This document shows, in pieces, positions 25,808 to 33,622 of a stretch of 64,000 nucleotides of DNA. A model generated the notes under the pieces. It was not told the origin of the DNA. It saw only the letters and a program-made list of their open reading frames with translations, and searched no databases. A program made the translations under genes and the position numbers. How positions within the stretch are numbered: position 1 is the stretch's first letter; each line of letters opens with the position of its first letter. Source of the DNA: PCPOR2b sp965220385 (GTDB lineage: Bacteria; Poribacteria; WGA-4E; PCPOR2b); assembly GCA_965220385.1 (NCBI GenBank), contig OZ244825.1, positions 186,001 through 250,000 of the forward strand, given 5' to 3'.

Positions 25808-26758
25808 TTGCCAAGATTTAATAGATATCTAAGCCTTCTTATACTCTGCGGAATCGCGCTGTGCCCATGGACGGTTGCCAATGGTGCTGATATCCATGAA
25901 AACGTCGGGACGCGGGCGATGACGTTCCTGAAGATCGGTGTTGGGGCGAAAGCCATCGGCATGGGAGAATCCCAGGTCGCCGATGCAGATGATCTGTACG
26001 CGACACACTGGAATCCGGCGGGACTCGCCCAACTGCAGCGTCCGCAGCTCGGACTCATGCACAACGAGTGGTTTGAGGGGATTAACCACCAGTTCATCGG
26101 CTTCGCACAGCCCCTCGGAGACGCGGGCACGCTCGGCGGGAGTCTCATCTACCTCTCGTATGGCGAGCTTGAAGGATACGACATTAATGGGAGTGGCGAG
26201 CCGGTTAAAACGGAGAACTTCCACCCCTATGACCTCGCCCTAATTGGCTCCTATGCTCGCCGATTTGGAGGTGCGCTCTCTTTGGGTGCCAACGCCAAAT
26301 GGGTTCGTGAAAAGATTGACACAGAAAGTGCCCAGGTCGTCGCGTTTGATATAGGAGGACTGTACGCTATCCTCGACAATTCGATCTCTCTCGGATTCAA
26401 TATCCAACATCTCGGTGCCAAGGTCAAGTTTGTTGAGGAATCTTTTAGCTTGCCTCTCAATATCAAGGTTGGTGCGGCGTACAGATTGTTGGACGAGGCG
26501 TTCACCCTCACCGCCGACCTAAACCGTCCCAGCGACAATGACCCCACCGTTGGTGTGGGTGCGGCGTTCACCGCCTACGAACTCATCCACCTGCGTGCGG
26601 GTTACAAATATAGACTTGGCGGCAACGATCTCGGAACAGCCTCCGGCATCACCAGCGGAATCGGATTCAGCATTGAAGGATTTCAGCTTGACTACGCTTT
26701 TGTCTCCTACGGCAAACTCGGCGCCGCCCACCGGTTTTCACTCATTTCAAACTTTTAG
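25808..26758 (+). CDS. PorV/PorQ-like outer-membrane beta-barrel protein
   Basis: 316 residues. A signal peptide ends at VANGA. The typical PorV start follows: GTRAMTFLKIGVGAKAIGMGESQVADADDLYATHWNPAGLAQ (the family motif of alpha-helix plus W-N-P-A-G). About 14 amphipathic strands and a terminal aromatic residue (SLISNF) follow, as expected for an outer-membrane barrel. PorV acts in type IX secretion and in FadL-like transport; no other T9SS gene is in this window. The TTG start has AGGAG upstream. Driven by a consensus promoter, so probably abundant. Confidence 0.8.
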   Translation: MPRFNRYLSLLILCGIALCPWTVANGADIHENVGTRAMTFLKIGVGAKAIGMGESQVADADDLYATHWNPAGLAQLQRPQLGLMHNEWFEGINHQFIGFAQPLGDAGTLGGSLIYLSYGELEGYDINGSGEPVKTENFHPYDLALIGSYARRFGGALSLGANAKWVREKIDTESAQVVAFDIGGLYAILDNSISLGFNIQHLGAKVKFVEESFSLPLNIKVGAAYRLLDEAFTLTADLNRPSDNDPTVGVGAAFTAYELIHLRAGYKYRLGGNDLGTASGITSGIGFSIEGFQLDYAFVSYGKLGAAHRFSLISNF

Positions 26759-26785
26759 TGTAAAACATAGGAAAAAACTCCAAAT

Positions 26786-26800
26786 CCCGATCCCATCGGG
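26786..26800. repeat. CCCGAT-N3-ATCGGG cassette
   Basis: CCCGAT-ccc-ATCGGG lies 28 bases after the porV-like stop and could act as a weak terminator stem. It is the same unit that occurs inside the glycosyltransferase gene at 32832 and 32865. Confidence 0.5.
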
Positions 26801-26827
26801 AGTGGTGAGGCGAGAGGTATAAACGAT

Positions 26828-27295
26828 ATGCTAAATCTTGAAAATGATAAACGGAACGATAAACAGGATGAAGAAATGCCTTCACTGAATCATAGTTATA
26901 TCTGCCTTCAAATTCTCTGCCAGTTGCTGCAGAATGAGAAGGTTGAACCCCTACCGGAACTTACTCTGGATATTGCAAATGGACTCACGCTGGATATTTC
27001 AATTTTCCCCAAGGAGCAAATACACCCAAATTTTTTCCGCGATGTCTCTAAATTTCAACAGATACCGGTCTTAGCAATTGAAGTTATTTCTTCAAGTCAG
27101 ACTATTGAGGAATTGCTGGAAAAGGCAGCACAATTAATACAAGCAGGAGTCAAGGCCGTCTGGACAATAGAGCCTCATAGCAGAAGTGTATTCGTGACAA
27201 CCTCGTCAGAAGAAAAATTGTTCCATGACAGAATTGTTGAGAATGAGGAGATTCAAGTCGATTTCGCAAAAGTATTTGGTCAACAGGCATCGTAA
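26828..27295 (+). CDS. Uma2-family (DUF820) PD-(D/E)XK nuclease-like protein
   Basis: 155 residues. The nuclease-fold core is visible: LTLDISIF (Asp), then PVLAIEVISSSQTIEELLEKAAQLIQAGVKAVWTIEP, which gives the E-V-x-S motif and the helix typical of Uma2 proteins. It is shorter than the usual 180-200 residues, mainly at the N-terminus, which here is polar (NDKRNDKQDEE). The biological role of Uma2 proteins is not settled. They are numerous in cyanobacteria and Poribacteria-like genomes and may be mobile. Confidence 0.75.
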   Translation: MLNLENDKRNDKQDEEMPSLNHSYICLQILCQLLQNEKVEPLPELTLDIANGLTLDISIFPKEQIHPNFFRDVSKFQQIPVLAIEVISSSQTIEELLEKAAQLIQAGVKAVWTIEPHSRSVFVTTSSEEKLFHDRIVENEEIQVDFAKVFGQQAS

Positions 27296-27346
27296 CCTAA
27301 GAAATTTATAGTAGATTTCAGAATTAACTAGACACTGTAGCGCAAA

Positions 27347-27470
27347 CTGTATGAAGTTTCAGAAAATAATTCGGTAATTCTATATTTTCCCCAGGCCCGG
27401 TAGGTGCGGTTTCCAACCGCACCGGCCATCGCTCGAAGATTACTGAATTAAAAAATTAATCTTCATACAG
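27347..27470. repeat. MITE-like inverted-repeat element
   Basis: CTGTATGAAG (27347-27356) and CTTCATACAG (27461-27470) are perfect inverted repeats. A second pair lies inside (AATTCGGTAAT and ATTACTGAATT), and a hairpin GGTGCGGTT-tcc-AACCGCACC is at the centre. It is about 124 bp, non-coding, in the gap before the PhyH gene. Nested palindromes around a variable central hairpin resemble the other elements in this window, but the ends differ. Confidence 0.55.
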
Positions 27471-27547
27471 ATGGTGGTACAAAAGACTATCTACTTTTCC
27501 TGTCTATTTGCTTTTAGAATTCACCATAGTTAGAGGACACAGCTGTT

Positions 27548-28399
27548 ATGGATTTCGTTCAACTTACTGAAACACAACGACGAGACTTTAACGAAAACGG
27601 CTATCTGATTGTGCCTCAAGCCTTGGATCAAGATACGGTTGATCGTCTTATCGAAGGCGGTGACCGATTGATGGAATCATTTGAGTACGAAGATTACTAC
27701 GCGCATCGGCGTCCCGGTCTTATCCAAGAGGAAGATGCCTACGCATCACTTATCACGAACGCAAGCACAGTACCGCTCATTGTTCAACTGCTCGGTCCCA
27801 ACATCCACATCACCAATACCGCGCTCATATATAAGCACCCACAAGCACCTGAAACGCCTGCCTTCCGCAACTGGCACCGCGATGTTGGAGTCCATCTCGA
27901 TCTTGGACATCAGAAACTGCCCCGTGTCGGGCTGAAAATCGGCTACTGCTTGACAGATTTCAACGGACCCAATTCTGGTGCAACCATGTTTGTCCGAAAA
28001 AGCAACAACCTCAGCGAGCCGTTGCCTATCCCCAAGGGCAAAGTTGACCCGCTGGAATTTGACGAACCCATCCTACGTGCTGGAGATGCATACCTATTTG
28101 AAAGTCGCCTGTATCACGCCGCTGCCCTTAATTTCACCGATCAGGTTGCCAAGGTTGTGATCTACGGCTACCACTATTCTTGGGTTAAGCAGGACTACTA
28201 TCTTCGACATTATAACGGCAAGGTGCAACCGGATGCGGCGTTACTGGATAAATTGGATGACATCGGCAGACAGCTTCTCGACGCGGAGGAGGGAACTGAC
28301 GGTCGTTCCGCACCTAACGGCATCCATTGGCCCCTCGCCGAATGGGCAGAACAGCACGGTGTTCTGCCGGAAGAACAGACGCATGTCGTTGAGGTTTGA
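27548..28399 (+). CDS. Phytanoyl-CoA dioxygenase (PhyH) family 2OG-Fe(II) oxygenase
   Basis: 283 residues of the PhyH type, which hydroxylate a substrate using Fe(II), 2-oxoglutarate and oxygen. The iron triad is His110 and Asp112 (NWHRDVG) and His190 (RLYHAA). The usual N-terminal phrase FNENGYLIVPQALD is present. The substrate cannot be read; these enzymes are greatly expanded in Poribacteria-like genomes. It stands 51 bases before ubiE/menG, possibly co-transcribed. Other oxygenases of this superfamily lie at 46663 and 55824. Confidence 0.88.
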   Translation: MDFVQLTETQRRDFNENGYLIVPQALDQDTVDRLIEGGDRLMESFEYEDYYAHRRPGLIQEEDAYASLITNASTVPLIVQLLGPNIHITNTALIYKHPQAPETPAFRNWHRDVGVHLDLGHQKLPRVGLKIGYCLTDFNGPNSGATMFVRKSNNLSEPLPIPKGKVDPLEFDEPILRAGDAYLFESRLYHAAALNFTDQVAKVVIYGYHYSWVKQDYYLRHYNGKVQPDAALLDKLDDIGRQLLDAEEGTDGRSAPNGIHWPLAEWAEQHGVLPEEQTHVVEV

Positions 28400-28450
28400 A
28401 CAAGCGTTAAACTCCCCTATAGCCCCTCCCGAAAGAAGTTGTCCGCCCCC

Positions 28451-29152
28451 ATGAACAAGGAAATTTACGTTCGTAAAATCTTCTCATCAATTGCGAAACG
28501 GTACGACTTCCTCAATTCTCTATTGAGTTTGCGACGCGATCGGGCGTGGCGGAAATTCACAGTGCGGATGAGCGACGTGGCGCGAGGGAGCAGAGTCCTT
28601 GATGTTTGCACAGGTACCGGTGAACTCGCACTTGCATATGCCGACAAAATCGGCGATACTGCTGTAATTGGCACAGACTTCGTTTATGACATGCTCGCCG
28701 TTGGTAAGGATAAAGTTGAAAAACAGGGGCGGACTAACGCTTTCATCCCAATTGAAGCGGATACACTTGAGCTGCCATTTTCGGACAATACTTTTGATAT
28801 CGTATCGGTGGGTTTCGGTATCCGCAACGTTGCAGATCTCCGGCTCGGTATCCGCGAAATGTGTCGAGTCGCTGTGGCAAGCGGGCGGATCGCTATCCTT
28901 GAATTCACGCAGCCGACAACGCCGCTGTTTCGCCACCTTTACTACTTCTACTTCAAGGGGCTCCTGCCGTGTGTCGGAAATCTAATATCAAGGAATAGAG
29001 ATGACGCCTACGGTTACTTGCCGGATTCCGTCATGCAGTTTCCTGACTGCGAACAGCTCAAGACGATTATGGAGGAGTGTGGTCTCACGGATGTCCGATT
29101 TTACCGGAAAACCCTTGGCATTGTCGCTATCCATATTGGACGAAAAAAATGA
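28451..29152 (+). CDS. ubiE/menG: Demethylmenaquinone/ubiquinone methyltransferase
   Basis: 233 residues. SAM-dependent C-methyltransferase of the UbiE/MenG/COQ5 family. Motifs are VRKIFSSIAKRYDFLN (family start), VLDVCTGTGELAL (SAM site), GIRNVADLRLGIREMCRVA and the late GIVAIHIGRKK. It catalyses the last methylation in menaquinone (or ubiquinone) synthesis; which quinone cannot be told. A TTG at 28439 is an alternative start. Its TGA overlaps the ATG of the next gene (ATGA), so the two are translationally coupled. Confidence 0.92.
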   Translation: MNKEIYVRKIFSSIAKRYDFLNSLLSLRRDRAWRKFTVRMSDVARGSRVLDVCTGTGELALAYADKIGDTAVIGTDFVYDMLAVGKDKVEKQGRTNAFIPIEADTLELPFSDNTFDIVSVGFGIRNVADLRLGIREMCRVAVASGRIAILEFTQPTTPLFRHLYYFYFKGLLPCVGNLISRNRDDAYGYLPDSVMQFPDCEQLKTIMEECGLTDVRFYRKTLGIVAIHIGRKK

Positions 29153-30153
29153 CTCGGCTCCCCTGGATTTTCCTAACTATCCCAATCGTGGCGGCTCTTA
29201 CCGGGTGTGGCGATGATTCTGCAACGATTAAAATTGGGGTCAGCATTCCAGAAACAACGGCACCTACCTATACCCTCATCAAGCAGGCGATGGTTGATAG
29301 CGGAAAAGAGCACGGTGTCAAAGTGGTGTGGAATGGGGTCCGAGATGCCGGTGTCAAGCAGAATCTGGGGACACTGGAAACGCAACAGATTCGTAGGATG
29401 CTTGATGAAGGAATTCAGGTCCTGATATTCAAGGCGGTGGATCGGAAACGGGCGTATCCGATTTTGAAAGAGGCGGAGGAGAGGAACGTTCCTGTTATCA
29501 TGTTGGATCAGTTGTTGGTCAGCATAAACGTCCGAGGACATATCGCCATCAATGAAACTGGGTTGGGGGAAGCAGCTGCCCAATATGCGCTTAAAAAGAT
29601 CGGCTACAAAGGAAATGTGCTCGTTCTGGAGGAGTCCACCGGGGCAGAATCCTTTCGCAATATCTCGCTCGGAATCTATACCGTTTTAGACCAGTATGCT
29701 GATAAGATTAGAGTGCATTCCCGCGTTTCTCCACTTGACGCAAATGTTGCGTTAGATCTGACGGATCGTGTCCTGAAAAATTACGCAGGCAATATCCAAG
29801 CGATTATCGCTGCGGATAGTATCCTCGCAGTCGGTGCGGTGCGCGGTGTGCAACTGCATGAGCTCACCGATCAAATTATTACAGTTGGGGTGGGTGCTGG
29901 AGAGGAAGCGTGTCGTCAAATTATGTCCAAACAGCACGATGCCGAAGTGGACACAATGCCTTATCAGCGGGGGCAAGCGACGTTACAAGCCGCGCTCGAT
30001 GCGGTCAATAAGCGCCCCTTCTCTTTCGATTTTGAATTACCCAACGGAAGAGTTTTGACAAAGACTAAATTTGGCGCAATCCGCCTCATTACACCCGCTA
30101 ACTATTCCGTCGTCAGACCGATGTGGCCCAATCTGTTTGAGGACAAAAAGTAG
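29149..30153 (+). CDS. Sugar-binding periplasmic lipoprotein (LacI/ribose-binding type)
   Basis: 334 residues. Lipobox L-T-G-C with Cys20. The body is the two-lobed periplasmic binding fold of the ribose/galactose class (IKIGVSIPETTAPTY, LIFKAVDRKRAYPILKEAEERNVPVIMLD, HIAINETGLGEAAAQYAL, IIAADSILAVGAVRGV). It binds a sugar or related ligand for an ABC importer or sensor. No permease or ATPase adjoins it, so it may serve a transporter elsewhere. It starts inside the ubiE stop (4-bp overlap), an unusual functional pairing. Confidence 0.85.
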   Translation: MTRLPWIFLTIPIVAALTGCGDDSATIKIGVSIPETTAPTYTLIKQAMVDSGKEHGVKVVWNGVRDAGVKQNLGTLETQQIRRMLDEGIQVLIFKAVDRKRAYPILKEAEERNVPVIMLDQLLVSINVRGHIAINETGLGEAAAQYALKKIGYKGNVLVLEESTGAESFRNISLGIYTVLDQYADKIRVHSRVSPLDANVALDLTDRVLKNYAGNIQAIIAADSILAVGAVRGVQLHELTDQIITVGVGAGEEACRQIMSKQHDAEVDTMPYQRGQATLQAALDAVNKRPFSFDFELPNGRVLTKTKFGAIRLITPANYSVVRPMWPNLFEDKK

Positions 30154-30162
30154 GGGATAGAG

Positions 30163-30693
30163 ATGCGATATATTTCGTACTTCTTAATAATTGGATTGTT
30201 TGTCTTCGCTTCAGTTGCTTCAAATCAAGAGGGGGTGGACGAACCGATCCAAGTGGGTGAGCAGGTTCCCGATTTCACCTTGCAAGACGCCGAAGATCAG
30301 GAACACGCACTTAAGAAGATGCGGGGTAAGGTTGTCTTTCTGATAATGGGGCATCGAAAAATCCGGGAAGAAGATGATAAGTGGGGACGCGCCTTTCAGG
30401 TAGATTATGGGGAGAACGATAGGGTTATCGCATATATTGTCGCTGATATGCGGAGCGTGCCGGCGTTCGTGCCTAAGGGCTTTATTAAAAGGCAACTCAA
30501 GAAAAATAAGCCGCCGGTAACGCTGTTACTCGATTGGAAAGGCAAAGTGCATCAGACGTATCATACGGAGAAGGAAAAGCCGAATCTCTACCTCATTGAC
30601 CCCGAAGGAAAACTCGCCTTTCATACAGAATCCAACTTCGACGAGGACACCTATCAAAAGCTGAAAGCAGTGATTGATGGGTTTACTAACTAA
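30163..30693 (+). CDS. Secreted thioredoxin-fold protein without cysteines
   Basis: 176 residues with a signal peptide (LIIGLFVFASVASN). The AhpC/TSA-like opening IQVGEQVPDFTLQDAEDQEH and the late strand NLYLIDPEGKLAF identify the redoxin fold. The redox site is gone: the segment VVFLIMGHRK stands where FWATWCGPC would be, and the protein has no cysteine at all. It therefore cannot be a thiol redox enzyme and may be a structural or binding member, as in YtfJ-like proteins. It lies 9 bases after the binding-protein gene in the same operon. Confidence 0.7.
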   Translation: MRYISYFLIIGLFVFASVASNQEGVDEPIQVGEQVPDFTLQDAEDQEHALKKMRGKVVFLIMGHRKIREEDDKWGRAFQVDYGENDRVIAYIVADMRSVPAFVPKGFIKRQLKKNKPPVTLLLDWKGKVHQTYHTEKEKPNLYLIDPEGKLAFHTESNFDEDTYQKLKAVIDGFTN

Positions 30694-30698
30694 TAACC

Positions 30699-30901
30699 AT
30701 AGGACTTACGCAGTTAAATGGTCAAATCCCTGTAGTTCGGGATTCATCGCCGCCGTTCCCAACGCCCGATGAATCCCCGATGAATCGGGATTAAGAAACG
30801 GGCAACTACAGTAGGGTTTCAGGTTTGTAGTAGGGCGATTTATCGCCCGTCGTGACGCGCAATGAATTGCGCTGCTACAAACTGAACTGCGTAACTCCTA
30901 T
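30699..30901. mobile_element. MITE-like element with TAGGA(C/G)TTACGCAGTT ends
   Basis: 203 bp. The 17-bp ends ATAGGACTTACGCAGTT (30699-30715) and AACTGCGTAACTCCTAT (30885-30901) are inverted repeats with one mismatch. Inside are GGGCGAT-tt-ATCGCCC (30833-30848), GCGCAAT-ga-ATTGCGC (30857-30872), an enclosing GTTTGTAG/CTACAAAC pair and CCCGAT...ATCGGG units. No coding capacity. It ends 22 bases before purE, so its right end supplies the purE leader. The left half is homologous to the inverted left half of the element at 60373. Confidence 0.75.
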
Positions 30902-30922
30902 AAAGATAAGGAACGAATCAAT

Positions 30923-31450
30923 ATGAACAGTGTATCGCCAGATAAACCGTTAGTCAGTATTGTTATGGGCAGTGATTCTGATCTGGACAAGATGAGCGAG
31001 GCTGCCGAAGTCTTAGAAGAATTTGATATCTCTTTTGAAATCACAATCTCGTCTGCACACCGCTCGCCAGAGCGGACAATGGAATACGCACACGGCGCGA
31101 ACGATCGGGGTGTGCATGTCATCATCGCCGGCGCTGGACGCGCAGCCCATCTCGCCGGTGTCATTGCCGCGCATACCACCCTGCCTGTTATCGGTGTCCC
31201 TATTGACGGTGGACCGCTCAACGGAGTAGACGCGCTTTATGCCACCGTGCAGATGCCGCCCGGTATCCCCGTCGGGACAATGGCAATTGGATCCGGTGGT
31301 GCGCGTAACGCAGGGCTTTTCGCTGTCCAAATACTCGCACTCAAATTTCCTGAGCTCGGTGAGAAACTCGATGCGTACAAAGTCAAACTCAGCGACGGTG
31401 TAGCAGAGAAAGCCGAGCGGTTAGACGAGGTTGGCTACAAAAACTATTGA
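30923..31450 (+). CDS. purE: N5-carboxyaminoimidazole ribonucleotide mutase
   Basis: 175 residues, class I PurE, which converts N5-CAIR to CAIR in purine synthesis. The signature is complete: VMGSDSDLDKM, ISSAHRSPERT (catalytic His), IIAGAGRAAHLAGVIAAHTTLPVIGVPI and the glycine-rich GSGGARNAGLFAVQIL. No purK lies beside it. AAGGAA precedes the ATG; the promoter must lie within or across the MITE-like element. Confidence 0.95.
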   Translation: MNSVSPDKPLVSIVMGSDSDLDKMSEAAEVLEEFDISFEITISSAHRSPERTMEYAHGANDRGVHVIIAGAGRAAHLAGVIAAHTTLPVIGVPIDGGPLNGVDALYATVQMPPGIPVGTMAIGSGGARNAGLFAVQILALKFPELGEKLDAYKVKLSDGVAEKAERLDEVGYKNY

Positions 31451-31503
31451 GGTTCCTGTAAACAGAGAGGGCAAACGTTTCTGCACAGAAGCTACTATTG
31501 ATT

Positions 31504-31989
31504 ATGACGCAAAATTCAAAAGCAGATTGCTCCACAGATTTCTCAATAAGGGACAAGAAATCTGCCTTTAGGACGCGTAGCCCCGAGGAAACGCAGGAAA
31601 TCGGTGTGCGGATTGGGAGCCAACTTAGCCCCGGTGATGTTGTCGCACTCATCGGTGATTTGGGAGCGGGAAAAACCTGTCTGACGCAGGGCATCGCCCG
31701 TGGAGTTGGTGTCTGTCAAGATGAGACCGTCAATAGCCCTTCCTACATCCTCATCAACGAATATGAGGGAAAAATCCCGATCTACCACATCGATCTCTAT
31801 CGGCTTGAGCGGATAGGAGATATTGTCGATCTTGGGTTGGAGGAGTATTTAGAGGGAGATGGTATCTGCGTCATTGAATGGGGGGATCGGATGGGTGAAC
31901 TGCTGCCCGAAAGCCACATTCAGGTCATAATCACCGCAGAAGATGAATTCACACGCACCATCGAAGTGTCGCCTATCAGCCCCAAGTAG
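31504..31989 (+). CDS. tsaE: tRNA threonylcarbamoyladenosine biosynthesis ATPase TsaE
   Basis: 161 residues. The P-loop GDLGAGKTC (51-58) is followed by LTQGIARGVG. The family block SPSYILINEY...IYHIDLYRLERIGDIVDLGLEEYL is split around residue 95, and VIEWGDRM lies near the C-terminus. TsaE works with TsaB and TsaD to place t6A37 on ANN-decoding tRNAs. There is an N-terminal extension of about 20 residues compared with E. coli; the start lacks a good ribosome-binding site, and a later start near residue 20 cannot be excluded. Confidence 0.93.
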   Translation: MTQNSKADCSTDFSIRDKKSAFRTRSPEETQEIGVRIGSQLSPGDVVALIGDLGAGKTCLTQGIARGVGVCQDETVNSPSYILINEYEGKIPIYHIDLYRLERIGDIVDLGLEEYLEGDGICVIEWGDRMGELLPESHIQVIITAEDEFTRTIEVSPISPK

Positions 31990-32012
31990 CGACGTAAGGA
32001 CTTTTTACTGTT

Positions 32013-32169
32013 TAGGACTTACGCAGCCAACTGTAGGCGGGGCATCTCCGATGAATCCCCGATGAATCGGGACAGGCGGGACAGGCGGGACTCCGATAAG
32101 CCGGGAGCAGGCAGGCGGGATTCAGAGCAACTTGCCCCGCACCAACTATGCTAAAATGTGCAAGTCCTA
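32013..32169. mobile_element. MITE-like element, short form
   Basis: 157 bp. The ends TAGGACTTACGCAG (32013-32026) and TGTGCAAGTCCTA (32157-32169) match as inverted repeats in 11 of 13 positions. Inside are CCGATGAATCCCCGATGAATCGGG-type palindromes, repeated GGCGGGAC words and GAGCAACTTGCCCCGC. It lies in the gap between tsaE and the glycosyltransferase gene. Confidence 0.65.
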
Positions 32170-32243
32170 CTGTTATTTCCTTGCGTCTTTGTACCATTGC
32201 GACCTTGCGTTAAATATTCTTAGCACCTTTGGGGCACCAAAGA

Positions 32244-33467
32244 ATGGGTGAAACTGTGCAATCCCAGCGTAACATCTTGTACCTCGATAATGGGTCTGGC
32301 ATTGGTGGTGGGCAGCGCAGCTTGCTATTGCTCCTCAAACATCTGGACGCGACACGGTTTCGCTCATTCCTCGGCTGTTTGGGAGACAGTATGCTGGCAG
32401 CGGCAGCGCGAAAAGCAGGACCCCCGGTCATCCCACTCAATCTGCCGAAGCAGCACGATAAGGGGGACAAGGCACGCCGTTTCACACTCCACGACATCGG
32501 ACGCGACCTGCAACATATCACGGTAATATTTCAGCTTTTGCGGGTGCTGGAAGAACAGCAAATCGATCTCCTCCATGCAAACTCTCTGGCTGCGGGTTTA
32601 ATCGGTGGGGTTGCCGCGAAACTCTACGGCGTTCCAATCGTGATGCACAAACGGTACGCCACCGCGTATGGCCTTTTGGATCGGATCTGTGAGGCACTGC
32701 TGGATCGTGTGATTCTGGTTTCGGAAGCAACGCGCTGGAAGTTTGCTCCACCCTCGAAGCAGGCGTTGATCTATAACGGCGTCGAACTTTCGCCACTTCA
32801 ATCCTCATCGCAAGTTGAGCGTCAGCGAAATCCCGATCTAATCGGGGTTGGACGTCAGCGAAATCCCGATCCAATCGGGGTGGAAACGCTCCGAGCGGAT
32901 CTCAACCTCGATCCCGATGCAGTGCTAATTGGTATTGTAACGCGCATCACGCCGGAGAAGGGGATTCATACCTTAATTGAAGCAACCGCCAAACTCAAAG
33001 CATCGCCCCCTATCCAGCTGCTTGTTGTGGGCGGACCTTACTTTCCCAAAGATGCGGAATATATCGATTCTCTGAAGGCACAAGCGAAAGAATTGGGAGT
33101 CACAGATCGTGTTATCTTCACCGGCTTTCTGGAAGATACGGGTGCGATTCTATCCCTCCTCGACATTGTTCTGCTTGCGTCAACCATCCCGGAAGCCTGC
33201 CCACGCACCATCATCGAAGCGATGGCAGCCGGTGTACCGGTCATTGCCACACCGCTCGGTGGAAGCAAGGAACTGGTAACACCGGAAACAGGACTCCTCG
33301 TCCCCGCTGAGGAGGCGGACGCCTTTGCTGCAGCGATTACCCAACTTGCCGAGGATACCGAGCGACGAAAACGGATGGGAAAGGCGTGCCGCTTGAGGGC
33401 AGAGCAACTGTTCTGTGCGACGCAGAATGCGCGGTTGACTGAAGACCTCTATTTAGATCTGTTGTGA
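32244..33467 (+). CDS. GT4-family glycosyltransferase with in-frame repeat insertion
   Basis: 407 residues, GT-B fold. GGGQRSLLLLLKHL at the N-terminus, IGIVTRITPEKGIHTLIEA (linker to the second domain), EACPRTIIEAMAAGVPVIATPLGGSKEL with the E-x7-E nucleotide-sugar motif. It builds a cytoplasmic glycan or glycolipid; donor and acceptor are unknown. Residues about 191-214 are an 11-residue tandem repeat (RQRNPDLIGVG, RQRNPDPIGVE). This is encoded by two 33-bp copies of a DNA cassette (CCCGAT-N3-ATCGGG) otherwise found between genes; it lies in the interdomain linker, where it would be tolerated. The ATG at 32244 is preferred over a TTG at 32229. Confidence 0.85.
   Translation: MGETVQSQRNILYLDNGSGIGGGQRSLLLLLKHLDATRFRSFLGCLGDSMLAAAARKAGPPVIPLNLPKQHDKGDKARRFTLHDIGRDLQHITVIFQLLRVLEEQQIDLLHANSLAAGLIGGVAAKLYGVPIVMHKRYATAYGLLDRICEALLDRVILVSEATRWKFAPPSKQALIYNGVELSPLQSSSQVERQRNPDLIGVGRQRNPDPIGVETLRADLNLDPDAVLIGIVTRITPEKGIHTLIEATAKLKASPPIQLLVVGGPYFPKDAEYIDSLKAQAKELGVTDRVIFTGFLEDTGAILSLLDIVLLASTIPEACPRTIIEAMAAGVPVIATPLGGSKELVTPETGLLVPAEEADAFAAAITQLAEDTERRKRMGKACRLRAEQLFCATQNARLTEDLYLDLL
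32820..32886. repeat. Tandem 33-bp hairpin cassette inside a coding region
   Basis: CGTCAGCGAAATCCCGATC starts at 32820 and again at 32853. Each copy contains CCCGAT-N3-ATCGGG (32832-32846 with CTA, 32865-32879 with CCA). The period of 33 keeps the reading frame. Confidence 0.85.
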
Positions 33468-33525
33468 ATAGAGATTGGCAGATATGTCCTAAGACACTCC
33501 ACCGTTCTTCCCCCTCATTTATTCC

Positions 33526-33554
33526 TTGTGGATTTTTCCTCATTCTGCTATAAT
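33526..33554 (+). promoter_or_regulatory. Sigma-70 promoter of the ABC transporter genes
   Basis: TTGTGG (33526-33531), 17 bases, TATAAT (33549-33554), about 60 bases upstream of the binding-protein start. Confidence 0.7.
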
Positions 33555-33622
33555 CCCCCGCTAAATCTTTCAAATCTTCAGCCCAATCAGGCTTTAACAA
33601 ATACGTGAGAAAGGAAACGACT

